From Streptomyces sp. IMTB 2501 (GTDB lineage Bacteria > Actinomycetota > Actinomycetes > Streptomycetales > Streptomycetaceae), in assembly GCF_001953885.1 (NCBI RefSeq), contig NZ_MQUS01000052.1, positions 1-42,715 on the forward strand: 42,715 nucleotides of DNA. Direction: 5' to 3'. The position numbers and the translations under genes are program-made. Below are positions 7,390 to 14,866 of this stretch, in pieces. Position 1 is the first letter of the stretch. Every line of letters starts with the position of its first letter. The notes under the pieces were generated by a model, which saw only the letters and a list, made by a program, of their open reading frames with translations, made no database searches and was not told the origin of the DNA.

Positions 7390-8286
7390 TCAGGTGAGCT
7401 GAGCGGTCCTGACCAGCGTGAGCACCACCACGACGACGAGTACGAGCGCACAGGTGCCGTACTGGACCAGCGTGCGCCGCTCGCGCGGGGCGTGGACCAT
7501 CGCGTAGCCGACGGCGACACCGGCGACGAGACCGCCGATATGGGCCTGCCAGGCGATGTTGAAGCCCGGGTAGAAGGTGATGATCAGGTTGATCACCAGC
7601 AGGCCGATGAGCGGGCGCAGGTCGTAGTTCAGCCGGCGCATCAGTACGCCGGTCGCGCCGAAGAGGCCGAAGATCGCTCCGGAGGCGCCGAGCGAGGGTG
7701 CGTTGGGCTCGGCGAGCAGATAGGTGAGCGCGCTGCCGGCCAGGCCGGAGGCGAAGTACAGCGCGAGATAGCGGGCGCGGCCGAGGGCCGCTTCCAGGGG
7801 GCCGCCGATCCACCACAGGCTGAGCATGTTGAAGAGGATGTGGGTGAAGCTGCTCGGCGAGTGCAGGAACATCGAGGTGAGCAGGCGGTAGTACTGCCCC
7901 TCGGCGACGCCCTCGATCGGGCCGAACAGGGTGTACTGGGCCCGGCCGATCAGCTCGTACTGATTGGTGAGGGTGTCGCCCACGGAGAGCTGTGCCAGGA
8001 AGACGGCGAGGTTGACGCCGATCAGGATCTTGGTGAGCAGCCGGGGGTCGGCTGTGAGTGTGCCGCCGGCGAGGGTGCGTGGCTGGGACGCGGCGGGGGC
8101 GTGTCCGGTGCCGCTGCCGCCGCGCACGCATGCGGGGCACTGGAAGCCGACCGAGGCGCTGACCATGCACTCGGGGCAGATGGGGCGCTCACAGCGGGTG
8201 CAGCGCACACCGGTCTCGCGGTCCGGGTGCCGGTAGCACACGGGCGCGCGGTGGGCGTCGTGTGCGGCGGCTGCGGCCTCGTCCAT
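7390..8286 (-). CDS. Rhomboid-family intramembrane serine protease with N-terminal zinc ribbon
   Basis: This 298-residue protein starts at ATG 8286 behind AAGGGGAAC. An N-terminal Cys/His-rich segment (Cys29, Cys32, Cys37, Cys40, Cys50, Cys53, with His12 and His20 nearby) resembles a B-box/zinc ribbon. Six or seven membrane helices follow from about residue 83. The catalytic dyad is Ser202 in LGASGAIFGLFG and His249 in WQAHIGGLVAG, with the FTHILFNM loop at 147-154. Rhomboids cut transmembrane substrates within the bilayer; the substrate here is unknown. The gene is conserved beside the cyclophilin gene in Streptomyces. Confidence 0.93.
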   Translation of the reverse strand: MDEAAAAAHDAHRAPVCYRHPDRETGVRCTRCERPICPECMVSASVGFQCPACVRGGSGTGHAPAASQPRTLAGGTLTADPRLLTKILIGVNLAVFLAQLSVGDTLTNQYELIGRAQYTLFGPIEGVAEGQYYRLLTSMFLHSPSSFTHILFNMLSLWWIGGPLEAALGRARYLALYFASGLAGSALTYLLAEPNAPSLGASGAIFGLFGATGVLMRRLNYDLRPLIGLLVINLIITFYPGFNIAWQAHIGGLVAGVAVGYAMVHAPRERRTLVQYGTCALVLVVVVVLTLVRTAQLT

Positions 8287-8329
8287 CTGTTCCCCTTGCT
8301 CGTCGTGGGCCCTGCCCCTGGCAATGCCC

Positions 8330-8364
8330 CGCCCCGCTCATCCTTGGTACGGACGAGCGGGGCG
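8330..8364. terminator. Terminator downstream of the cyclophilin gene
   Basis: A 10-bp perfect stem (CGCCCCGCTC 8330-8339 with 8355-8364) with a 15-nt loop begins about 22 nt after the cyclophilin stop (reverse strand), in the gap before the rhomboid start. Confidence 0.7.
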
Positions 8365-8386
8365 TTTGGTTCCCTGCGGGGTGGGC

Positions 8387-8920
8387 TCAGCTCTCGCGCG
8401 TCTCGACGACGACCGACTCGATGACGACGTCCTTGACCGGACGGTCGTTGCGGGGGTTGGTCTGCGTGCCGGCGATGGCGTCGACGACCTTCTGGCTGGC
8501 CGGGTCGGTGACCTCGCCGAAGATGGTGTGCTTGCGGGTCAGCCAGGTCGTCGGGGAGACGGTGATGAAGAACTGGGAGCCGTTGGTGCCCGGGCCGGCG
8601 TTGGCCATGGCCAGCAGGTACGGCTTGTTGAAGCCCAGGTCCGGGTGGAACTCGTCCTTGAACTGGTAGCCGGGGCCGCCGGTGCCGTTGCCCAGCGGGT
8701 CGCCGCCCTGGATCATGAAGCCGCTGATGACGCGGTGGAAGACCGTGCCGTCGTAGAGCGGCGCGTTGGTCTTCTCACCCGTCTCGGGGTTCGTCCACTC
8801 GCGCTCGCCCCTGGCCAGCTCGACGAAGTTCCTGACCGTTTCCGGCGCGTGGTTCGGGAAAAGCTGGACCACGATGTCGCCGTGGTTGGTCTTCAGGGTG
8901 GCGTAAAGCTGCTCAGCCAC
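8387..8920 (-). CDS. Cyclophilin-type peptidyl-prolyl cis-trans isomerase
   Basis: This 177-residue single-domain cytoplasmic cyclophilin catalyses cis-trans isomerisation of X-Pro bonds. It starts at GTG 8920 behind GGAAGG; the frame stays open far upstream but without a family match. Signature segments are VFHRVISGFMIQGGDP (Arg and Phe of the active site), MANAGPGTNGSQFFIT and the Trp in PTTWLTRKHTIFGEV that contacts cyclosporin. An insert EWTNPETGEKTNAPLYDGT is typical of the actinobacterial form. There is no signal peptide. Confidence 0.95.
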   Translation of the reverse strand: MAEQLYATLKTNHGDIVVQLFPNHAPETVRNFVELARGEREWTNPETGEKTNAPLYDGTVFHRVISGFMIQGGDPLGNGTGGPGYQFKDEFHPDLGFNKPYLLAMANAGPGTNGSQFFITVSPTTWLTRKHTIFGEVTDPASQKVVDAIAGTQTNPRNDRPVKDVVIESVVVETRES

Positions 8921-9201
8921 GATGTGCCTTCCGTTGTCTTCTGTGACTCCCCGATCCTCGCACGGCCGGGGAGGTACGTCGCCTGGCGGCCATGAGTTCC
9001 GCCCGGAAGGCAGCGCTCGGCGGGGTTTCGTGGCAGTGTCGACGACAGGCTCGGGTTGTCCGGTATTCATCCGGAATCGAGCTGAAGGAAGCGGTCGGCA
9101 CCCATATGCCCGCCCTCGCATGCCGCGTGGAACGTTGGCAGGCATGATCCGTAAAAGGGTGGAAAGTCGAAATACCGTACGCCACCGAGGAGGAGGAACC
9201 C

Positions 9202-9912
9202 GTGACCCGCATCGACAGCGTGCGCGCCGCGACCGGCTCGGCGAAGGACAGCGTGCTGCACGCCGCGGAAGTGGTGGCGCCTTACGCCGACACGGCCAAG
9301 GAGCGTGCCGCGATCTACGCGCAGGAGGCACGCGTACGGCTGGCGCCCGTGATGTCGCAGGCCGCCGAACAAGCCCGTGTGCAGTACGACGCCCGGCTCG
9401 CCCCGCGACTGGAGCAGGCGCGTGCGCATGTGCCGCCGAGGATGGACGTGGCGGCGCAGGAGGCCGCCGTCCGTGCCCGCAGGGCCGCCCGGCAGGCGGC
9501 CGAGTACTCACGTCCGAGGATCGAGCAGGCCGTGGCGGCGGCCGGTCCGGTCCGTGACGAGGCCGCCGCGCGGGGTGCCGCCGCGCTGGCCGCGCTGCGT
9601 GGTCAGGTCTCGGCGGAGGAGATCCAGAAGCTGGCCCGCAGGAACGCGCGTCGGTGCCGGGCCGGTCGCGCGGTGAAGGCGCTGGCGCTGCTGACCGTGC
9701 TGGGCGGTGGTGCCTTCGCGGCCTGGAAGTGGTGGGACAAGCAGGCCAACCCGGACTGGCTGGTCGAGCCGCCCGCGGCGACAGAGGTGCCCGAGTCGGG
9801 CGGCCGGCTCAGCTCGGTGGACGGCAGCGGCACCTCGGCCCTGGACCCGGAAGTCCGGGCGAAACAGGCCGAAGAGGACGCCGCGGACGCCTCGGACCAG
9901 GACGACCAGTAG
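9202..9912 (+). CDS. DUF5324-like membrane-associated helical protein
   Basis: This 236-residue protein starts at GTG 9202 behind GAGGAGGAACCC. Residues 1-145 are Ala/Arg/Glu-rich amphipathic helices with apolipoprotein-like periodicity (repeats such as APYADTAKERAA and RLAPRLEQARAHVPP). A single hydrophobic helix near 155-172 (AVKALALLTVLGGGAFAAWKWW) and an acidic Ser/Asp tail follow. This matches the Streptomyces DUF5324 protein usually found next to the cyclophilin gene. Its function is unknown; a lipid- or membrane-surface role is only suggested by composition. It is the last gene of the conserved left block before the accessory cluster. Confidence 0.82.
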   Translation: MTRIDSVRAATGSAKDSVLHAAEVVAPYADTAKERAAIYAQEARVRLAPVMSQAAEQARVQYDARLAPRLEQARAHVPPRMDVAAQEAAVRARRAARQAAEYSRPRIEQAVAAAGPVRDEAAARGAAALAALRGQVSAEEIQKLARRNARRCRAGRAVKALALLTVLGGGAFAAWKWWDKQANPDWLVEPPAATEVPESGGRLSSVDGSGTSALDPEVRAKQAEEDAADASDQDDQ

Positions 9913-9936
9913 CCGCCCTGCGTCCCGGGCCCGTTC

Positions 9937-9962
9937 GGCCTCCGTGCGCCCGCGCGGAGGCC
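9937..9962. terminator. Terminator between DUF5324-like gene and lysR
   Basis: An 8-bp perfect stem (GGCCTCCG 9937-9944 with 9955-9962) with a 10-nt loop lies between two convergent genes. It marks the left edge of the accessory cluster. Confidence 0.65.
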
Positions 9963-9988
9963 GGGAGCGGGTGTGCGCATGCGGCTGG

Positions 9989-10942
9989 TCAGGCCGACGG
10001 CGGGAAGGGGGCTGTCCGCCCGGGGTGTCCGTCTCGGTCCGTGGGCGGGCCGGCGGGGCCGTGGTGCGCGGTGACGAGGTCGACGAACGCCCGCGCCGCG
10101 GCGGTCAGCCGGTCCGGGTTGTACAGGAGCGAGGAGCTGAACGACGGTGCGTCCTCGATCTCCAGCAAGCGGCAGTGGGTGAGGACTTCGGGGTCGGCGG
10201 ACACCATGCCGCGCGGCAGCAGCGCGATGCCGAGTCCCTGTGCGGCGAGTTTGAGCACGTTGTGCGGTCCGGTCACCTGGAACTGGCTGCGCCGCTCGGG
10301 TGCGTACGGCTCGAAGGCGCGGTCCACGAACTCGCGCAGGCCCGCGCCGGCCACGCCGTCGATGAAGGTCTCGTGGGCGATGTCCTGGAAGCGGATCACG
10401 CTGCGCCTTGCGAGCGGGTGGCCGGCCGGGACGACGGCGACGATCGTGTCGCGGTGCAGCTGGAGCCGGCTCACGCCGCGCAGCTCCTTGTCGGTGGGCA
10501 TACCGACGACGACGGCGTCCAGGTCCCCGCGCTGGACGAGGCGCTGGAGGGGTGTGCCGAGTTCTTCGTGGAGGTGGATCTCCACCTCGGGATAACGCCG
10601 GTGATAGTCGGCGATGAGCTGCGGCAGGTCGATGTGCGGTGGCGAGGGAATGCAGCCGATCGCGAGTTTTCCGTCGACGACGGTTGCGAAAGACGCCGCC
10701 TTGGTCGCGGCCCGTTCCACGGCGTGCAGTGCCTTGCGGGCAAGTGGAACGAATGCCTCACCGGCCGAGGTGAGGCTCACGTGCCGGCTGGTGCGGCGGA
10801 ACAGGGTGACGCCCAGTTCGTCCTCAAGCCTGCGGATCTGGTGGCTGAGTGCCGACTGGGCGACGAAACACCTCTCGGCAGCCCGGCTGAAATTCTGCTC
10901 CTCCGCGACTTTGACCACATAGCGCAGCTGTCGTAGTTCCAT
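9989..10942 (-). CDS. LysR-family transcriptional regulator
   Basis: This 317-residue protein starts at ATG 10942 (MELRQLRYVVKVAEEQNFSRAA), the standard LysR N-terminus; no strong ribosome site precedes it, so a leader-poor start is possible. The winged helix-turn-helix covers residues 1-60 (SQSALSHQIRRLEDELGVTLFRR type), followed by a linker helix and a two-lobe effector domain (about 90-295). It is read away from the HD-like gene at 11214. This divergent arrangement, with a 25-bp dyad between them, is the classic LysR layout, so it probably controls the HD/JAB/SDR/monooxygenase operon and itself. The effector is unknown. Confidence 0.92.
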   Translation of the reverse strand: MELRQLRYVVKVAEEQNFSRAAERCFVAQSALSHQIRRLEDELGVTLFRRTSRHVSLTSAGEAFVPLARKALHAVERAATKAASFATVVDGKLAIGCIPSPPHIDLPQLIADYHRRYPEVEIHLHEELGTPLQRLVQRGDLDAVVVGMPTDKELRGVSRLQLHRDTIVAVVPAGHPLARRSVIRFQDIAHETFIDGVAGAGLREFVDRAFEPYAPERRSQFQVTGPHNVLKLAAQGLGIALLPRGMVSADPEVLTHCRLLEIEDAPSFSSSLLYNPDRLTAAARAFVDLVTAHHGPAGPPTDRDGHPGRTAPFPPSA

Positions 10943-11010
10943 GAGTACCGAGCATTCCAGACGGGTCCTGGTCAGGTGTCGCAAGCGGGTGAAAAACTTC
11001 GCGATACCCG

Positions 11011-11035
11011 CGGTTTTCCGCTGTACGGAATACCG
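11011..11035. promoter_or_regulatory. Candidate LysR operator, 25-bp dyad
   Basis: Two 10-bp arms (CGGTTTTCCG and CGGAATACCG) flank CTGTA. They are perfect inverted repeats except at one position. The inner TTCCG-N5-CGGAA fits the T-N11-A LysR box. It lies 69 bp before the lysR start and about 180 bp before the divergent operon. Confidence 0.55.
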
Positions 11036-11213
11036 GAGTTGAGGTGAATCCGCGAACCCGGCAGAAGGGTTCAAACCGGTACGATCACGGAGTTTCGCTG
11101 CGTGCTGGTGGCCGTGCCGCGCGATCGCTGCTATCTGGACAACATATTGGACACCCCGGTTTCGCTCGGCGAGGATCCATATGAATGTGCCGGTGTCTCT
11201 GGGGGAGAAAAGA

Positions 11214-11771
11214 ATGAGCACAGATTCCGGAATAGGTCTGCTGAAGTCCCTGGGGGCCCAGGAGATCGCGCACCCGGGGCACGGGGGCACGATGCTCACC
11301 CATCTGCTCCGCGTCCAGGCCCTGCTGCGGGAATGGGGCGAGCCCGAGGTGACCTGCACGGCGGGCCTGCTGCACGGGCTCTTCGGCCCGGCGCCGCTGC
11401 CCGACGGCGGCTTCTACACCATCCTTCCGCTCGACGAGCGCCGGCGTGCGGTCGAGGCCGTCGGCGCGGAAGCAGCGGATCTCGTCTATTTCTACGGTGC
11501 CTGCGACCGTGAATACACCTATGCACGGCTGATGGAATCCGAGGGCCAGTACCGGGACCGTTTCACGGGGGACGTACTGACTCCGGAACGCGAGCTGCTT
11601 CGCCGGTTCATGGCGATCACCGCCGCGAACGAGGTGGATCAGGCCCTGGAAAGCGCCGAATTCATCGCCGAGCACGGAGCCTACTACGCCGAAGTCTTCC
11701 GCCGGGCGCGCCCGCTCCTGAGCGAGGGTGCGTGGCGGGCCTGCCGGGCAGCGTTCTCGGCGGTCCGCTGA
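11214..11771 (+). CDS. DUF6817/HD-superfamily-like protein
   Basis: This 185-residue protein starts at ATG 11214 behind GGGGGAGAAAAG; an upstream ATG at 11181 has no ribosome site. The N-terminal half has the layout of HD metal-dependent phosphohydrolases: GHGGTMLTHLLRVQALLREWG (His23, His30) and TAGLLHGLFG (His54). The usual HD Asp after the second His is Gly here, so metal chemistry may differ. A second helical half carries FYGACDREYTYARL. I place it with DUF6817-type proteins on pattern alone. It is first of an operon with a JAB-like protein, an SDR and a flavin monooxygenase. Its role in the pathway is unknown. Confidence 0.65.
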   Translation: MSTDSGIGLLKSLGAQEIAHPGHGGTMLTHLLRVQALLREWGEPEVTCTAGLLHGLFGPAPLPDGGFYTILPLDERRRAVEAVGAEAADLVYFYGACDREYTYARLMESEGQYRDRFTGDVLTPERELLRRFMAITAANEVDQALESAEFIAEHGAYYAEVFRRARPLLSEGAWRACRAAFSAVR

Positions 11772-11811
11772 ATTCGGCATAACCAACGGGGAACCAACGG
11801 GGGAGAAAGTC

Positions 11812-12570
11812 ATGGAGACTCTGCTGAGTACGGCCGCCGGGACGCACCCGGCCGGACCGTCGCGGCCCGCGCGGAGCGATGGATTCCGAAACAACCGCGA
11901 CCACCGGCGTGGGGCATTCCGGAGCGTGGTGTCGATCGACCACGGGACGCTCGTCCCTTTTCTGCGGGCGGCGGAGAAGGAGTACCGCTGCTGCACACCC
12001 GAGCGGCCGCCGGGCTGCTTCGCGGTTCTGGTCGGGCACACGGTGAACGGTGTGAGCCATGTCAGCCGTGTCGAGTTCGGCAAGAACGTGCGCGCCTCGT
12101 CGCCGGTCGCCGTCGACGAGTTCGCGGATACGATCGTTCCGTGCTTCGGTGCGGCGTACGCGAATGAGCGCCGTGGATTCTGGTGCGATTCGCGGGACTT
12201 GCTGCGGATCACCAGGGGGGCGGAGGCGGACGGCCTCGACGTCCTCGGCTCCGTACACCTGCACCCGGACTGGCACCGGATCGGCCCGCCGCGTGAACGC
12301 GCCCTGCGCATCAGCCAGCGGCCGACCCGGATGGACGGCTATCTGTTCGACAACACCCGCTGGCCGGTCAACCTGATCTGCTACTTCGAGGGGCGCGACG
12401 ACGACGCCATCGTGCCGACGCTCGCGGCGTGGCAGCCGCGCGGCGACGGGAGCGAGCCCCTGCCGATCCCGCTGTTCCTGCGCGGTGAGGGCGGTGAGCT
12501 GGTGGTCGGCGACACGGTCCGCCTGCCACCCAGGGAAGGGCTGTTCACGCGCGTACGGGAAGGAGTGTGA
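11812..12570 (+). CDS. JAB/MPN-like putative metalloprotein
   Basis: This 252-residue protein starts at ATG 11812 behind GGGGGAGAAAG. Residues ~50-180 follow the JAB/MPN fold pattern: a helix and TPERPPGCFAVLVG, then RDLLRITRGAEADGLDVLGSVHLHPDW. That last stretch mirrors the JAB segment that ends in HxHP. His149, His151 and Pro152 match the JAMM zinc motif, and PTRMD (Thr172, Asp175) could supply the S/TxxD part, although the spacing (about 20 residues) is longer than the usual 7-8. JAMM enzymes are isopeptidases or deubiquitinase-like; no ThiF/E1 or ubiquitin-like gene lies nearby. The assignment is by motif reading and moderately sure; the function is unknown. Confidence 0.55.
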   Translation: METLLSTAAGTHPAGPSRPARSDGFRNNRDHRRGAFRSVVSIDHGTLVPFLRAAEKEYRCCTPERPPGCFAVLVGHTVNGVSHVSRVEFGKNVRASSPVAVDEFADTIVPCFGAAYANERRGFWCDSRDLLRITRGAEADGLDVLGSVHLHPDWHRIGPPRERALRISQRPTRMDGYLFDNTRWPVNLICYFEGRDDDAIVPTLAAWQPRGDGSEPLPIPLFLRGEGGELVVGDTVRLPPREGLFTRVREGV

Positions 12571-12578
12571 GGGCACCC

Positions 12579-13388
12579 ATGGCACCCATGGCACTCACGT
12601 CGCCCATGTCGCCCATGTCCCACCACGACTCGGCGGCCGCCGGCCGCGTCGCCGTCGTGACCGGCGGTTCCGGGGGCATCGGCGCGGCCGTCGTCCGTGA
12701 ACTCGTCGGCGCCGGCTACCGCGTGGTCTTCGGCTATCTCCAGGACGTCTCGTCCGCGCAGGCCGTCCTTGAGCGGAACCGCCCCTCGGCCTCCGGCGAA
12801 GGGCCGCCCCGTGTCATGGCGGTGCGCGCGGACGTCGCCTGCGCGCCGGATGTGCGCCGGCTCTTCGACCGGGCCGAGGGCGCGTACGGCGGTGTGGACG
12901 CGCTGGTGGCGTGCGCGGCGGTGCAGGCGTCGCCGGGCGTGCCCGTCGAGCGGACCGAGGACGAGGCGTTCGAGCGGGTCCTCGACGTCAACGTCCGGGG
13001 CACGTTCCACCTGCTGCGCGAGGCGGCGGCCCGGGTGCGCCGGGGCGGCCGCATCGTGACGTTCTCCAGCGCCGCCGTCGCACTGTCGGTGCCCGGCCAG
13101 GCGGTCTACAACGCGTCCAAGGCATGGGGCGAGGTCATGACGTCGCTGCTCGCCAGGGAGCTCGCGGGCCGGGAGATCACCGCGAACACGGTGGCGCCCG
13201 GCCCGACCGCCACCGGCCTGTTCCTGTCCTCGCGTGCGCCGGAGGCCGTCGCCGCCCTCGCGGCGCGCACCCCGATGGGCCGCATCGGCAGCCCCGAGGA
13301 CATCGCGTCGGTGGTCGGCTTCCTGCTCAGCGACGCGGGCGGCTGGATCAACGGGCAGACCGTGTCGGTCGACGGGGGGCTGGTCTGA
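12579..13388 (+). CDS. Short-chain dehydrogenase/reductase (3-oxoacyl reductase-like)
   Basis: This is an NAD(P)-dependent classical SDR of about 269 residues. The dinucleotide motif TGGSGGIG follows the VAVVTG strand; the active site has the Ser in FSSAAVALS and Tyr/Lys in VYNASK; the C-terminus GWINGQTVSVDGGLV is FabG-like. The NNAG motif is replaced by VACAAVQ. The start is unclear: a GTG at 12567 overlaps the previous stop (GTGA) but sits only one base from AGGAG. In-frame ATGs at 12579 and 12588, and two more further on, come from a short repeat of CCCATG. I chose 12579, 13 bases after AGGAG. It probably reduces a keto intermediate in the LysR-controlled operon. Confidence 0.85.
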   Translation: MAPMALTSPMSPMSHHDSAAAGRVAVVTGGSGGIGAAVVRELVGAGYRVVFGYLQDVSSAQAVLERNRPSASGEGPPRVMAVRADVACAPDVRRLFDRAEGAYGGVDALVACAAVQASPGVPVERTEDEAFERVLDVNVRGTFHLLREAAARVRRGGRIVTFSSAAVALSVPGQAVYNASKAWGEVMTSLLARELAGREITANTVAPGPTATGLFLSSRAPEAVAALAARTPMGRIGSPEDIASVVGFLLSDAGGWINGQTVSVDGGLV

Positions 13389-13391
13389 GCG

Positions 13392-14783
13392 ATGGCGGAC
13401 AGCACGGGGCGCACGGCTCAGGAGGTGTACGGGTCCTGCGCGGAGCCCGGCGTCGTCGTCATCGGCGCCGGGTTCGCCGGCCTCGCCATGGGCATCCGGC
13501 TCAAGCAGGCGGGCCGTCACGACTTCGTGATCCTGGAGCGGGCGGCCGACCTGGGCGGTACCTGGCGCGAGAACCGCTACCCGGGCTGCGCCTGCGATGT
13601 GCCGTCGTACCTGTACGCGTACTCCTTCGCGCCGAACCCGCACTGGTCGCGGGTGTACGCCGAACGCCAGGAGATCCATGCCTATCTGCGCCGCACCGCG
13701 AGGTCGTACGGCTTGGAGCGGCACCTGCGCTTCGGGCGGGACGTCGAGTCGCTCGCGTACGACGACGCGGCGCGCCGCTGGCTGGTGACGACCACGCGGG
13801 GCGAACGCCTGCGCCCCCGGGTGGTGGTGTGCGGCGTGGGCGCGCTGAACGAGCCCGCCCGTCCGGACCTCGAAGGGCTCGCGGCCTTCCGGGGCCGGAC
13901 CCTGCACACGGCCACGTGGGACGAGTCGTACGACCCCACGGGGGACCGTGTGGCGGTGATCGGGACGGGGGCGAGCGCGGTGCAGCTCGTCCCCGCGATC
14001 GCGGGCCGGGTGGCGCGGCTCACGGTGTTCCAGCGCACGCCGACGTGGGTGCTGCCGCGCCCCGACGCGCGGGTTCCGCCGGTGCTGCGCCGGGCCCTGG
14101 CCCGCACACCGGTGGCCCTCACGGCCGTTCGCCGGCTCGCCTACGGGGCCCTGGAGGCCCAGGCGCTCGTCCACCCGGTCACGGCGCGGCTCGCCCGCCG
14201 TCAGCTGCGCCGCCAGGTCCCGGACGCCGCACTGAGGGCGCGGCTCACCCCCGGCACCCCGCTGGCCGGCGCCGGCCGGGTGCCGCTGTCGAGCACCTAC
14301 CTCCCTGCCCTCGTCTCCCCGCGGGTGCGCGTCGTCACGGACCCGGTCCGCGAGGTGCGCGGGCACACGGTGGTGGACGCGTCGGGGGCGGCACACCGGG
14401 TGGACACGCTGGTCCTCGCCACCGGCTACCGTCCGGGCGCGGCGCTGGCCCGGCTGCGGATCAGCGGTCGCCATGGCGTGCGGCTGGAGGAGGCGTGGGC
14501 GGCGGGCCCCCGGACCCACCTGGGCATCGCGGTGCCCGGCTTCCCCAACCTGTTCCTGCTGTTCGGCCCGGGTACGGGGGTGGTCCACGGCTCGAACGTC
14601 TTCATGATCGAGCAGCAGGTGGAGCATGTGCTGGCGTGTCTGCGGCGGGTGGAGGCGCGGGCCGGCTCGGCCATCGAGGCGGCGCGGGCGACGGCGGCCG
14701 AGGGCTGGCTGTGGCCCGGTTCCTCGTCCGGGTACCGGCGGGCGACGCGGAAGTCTTCGCCGTACGACTACACGGTGTACTGA
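13392..14783 (+). CDS. Baeyer-Villiger-type flavin monooxygenase
   Basis: This 463-residue two-dinucleotide flavoprotein starts at ATG 13392, three bases after the SDR stop. The FAD motif GAGFAG is at 25-30 and the NADPH motif GTGASA at 191-196. The Baeyer-Villiger fingerprint FxGxxxHxxxW(D) is exact at 166-177 (FRGRTLHTATWD). GGTWRENRYPGCACDVPS matches BVMO/FMO ketone monooxygenases. The ATG-like motif ATGY is near residue 343. The C-terminus is shorter than in cyclohexanone monooxygenases (ends YRRATRKSSPYDYTVY). Such enzymes insert oxygen next to a ketone to give esters or lactones. With the SDR this suggests oxidative tailoring of a ketone. The substrate is unknown. Confidence 0.9.
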   Translation: MADSTGRTAQEVYGSCAEPGVVVIGAGFAGLAMGIRLKQAGRHDFVILERAADLGGTWRENRYPGCACDVPSYLYAYSFAPNPHWSRVYAERQEIHAYLRRTARSYGLERHLRFGRDVESLAYDDAARRWLVTTTRGERLRPRVVVCGVGALNEPARPDLEGLAAFRGRTLHTATWDESYDPTGDRVAVIGTGASAVQLVPAIAGRVARLTVFQRTPTWVLPRPDARVPPVLRRALARTPVALTAVRRLAYGALEAQALVHPVTARLARRQLRRQVPDAALRARLTPGTPLAGAGRVPLSSTYLPALVSPRVRVVTDPVREVRGHTVVDASGAAHRVDTLVLATGYRPGAALARLRISGRHGVRLEEAWAAGPRTHLGIAVPGFPNLFLLFGPGTGVVHGSNVFMIEQQVEHVLACLRRVEARAGSAIEAARATAAEGWLWPGSSSGYRRATRKSSPYDYTVY

Positions 14784-14813
14784 GCCGGGCGCGCTGAACC
14801 GGGCGCCCGTATC

Positions 14814-14849
14814 GGCCTGTTGACCTTCCCGAAGGTCAACAGGCCTTTT
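14814..14849. terminator. Strong bidirectional terminator
   Basis: A perfect 14-bp stem (GGCCTGTTGACCTT 14814-14827 with 14832-14845) with a 4-nt loop is followed by TTTT on the forward strand. It lies between the convergent monooxygenase and CoA-ligase-like genes. Confidence 0.93.
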
Positions 14850-14866
14850 CCGTCGTGCGCGGGCCG

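Noticed and set aside
11060..11080. GGGTTCAAACC, also T-loop-like
   Set aside because: No flanking cloverleaf; lies in the lysR promoter gap.
10943..11359. 139-codon upstream extension of the LysR frame
   Set aside because: No LysR similarity before MELRQL, and it would overlap the divergent HD-like gene and its ribosome site.
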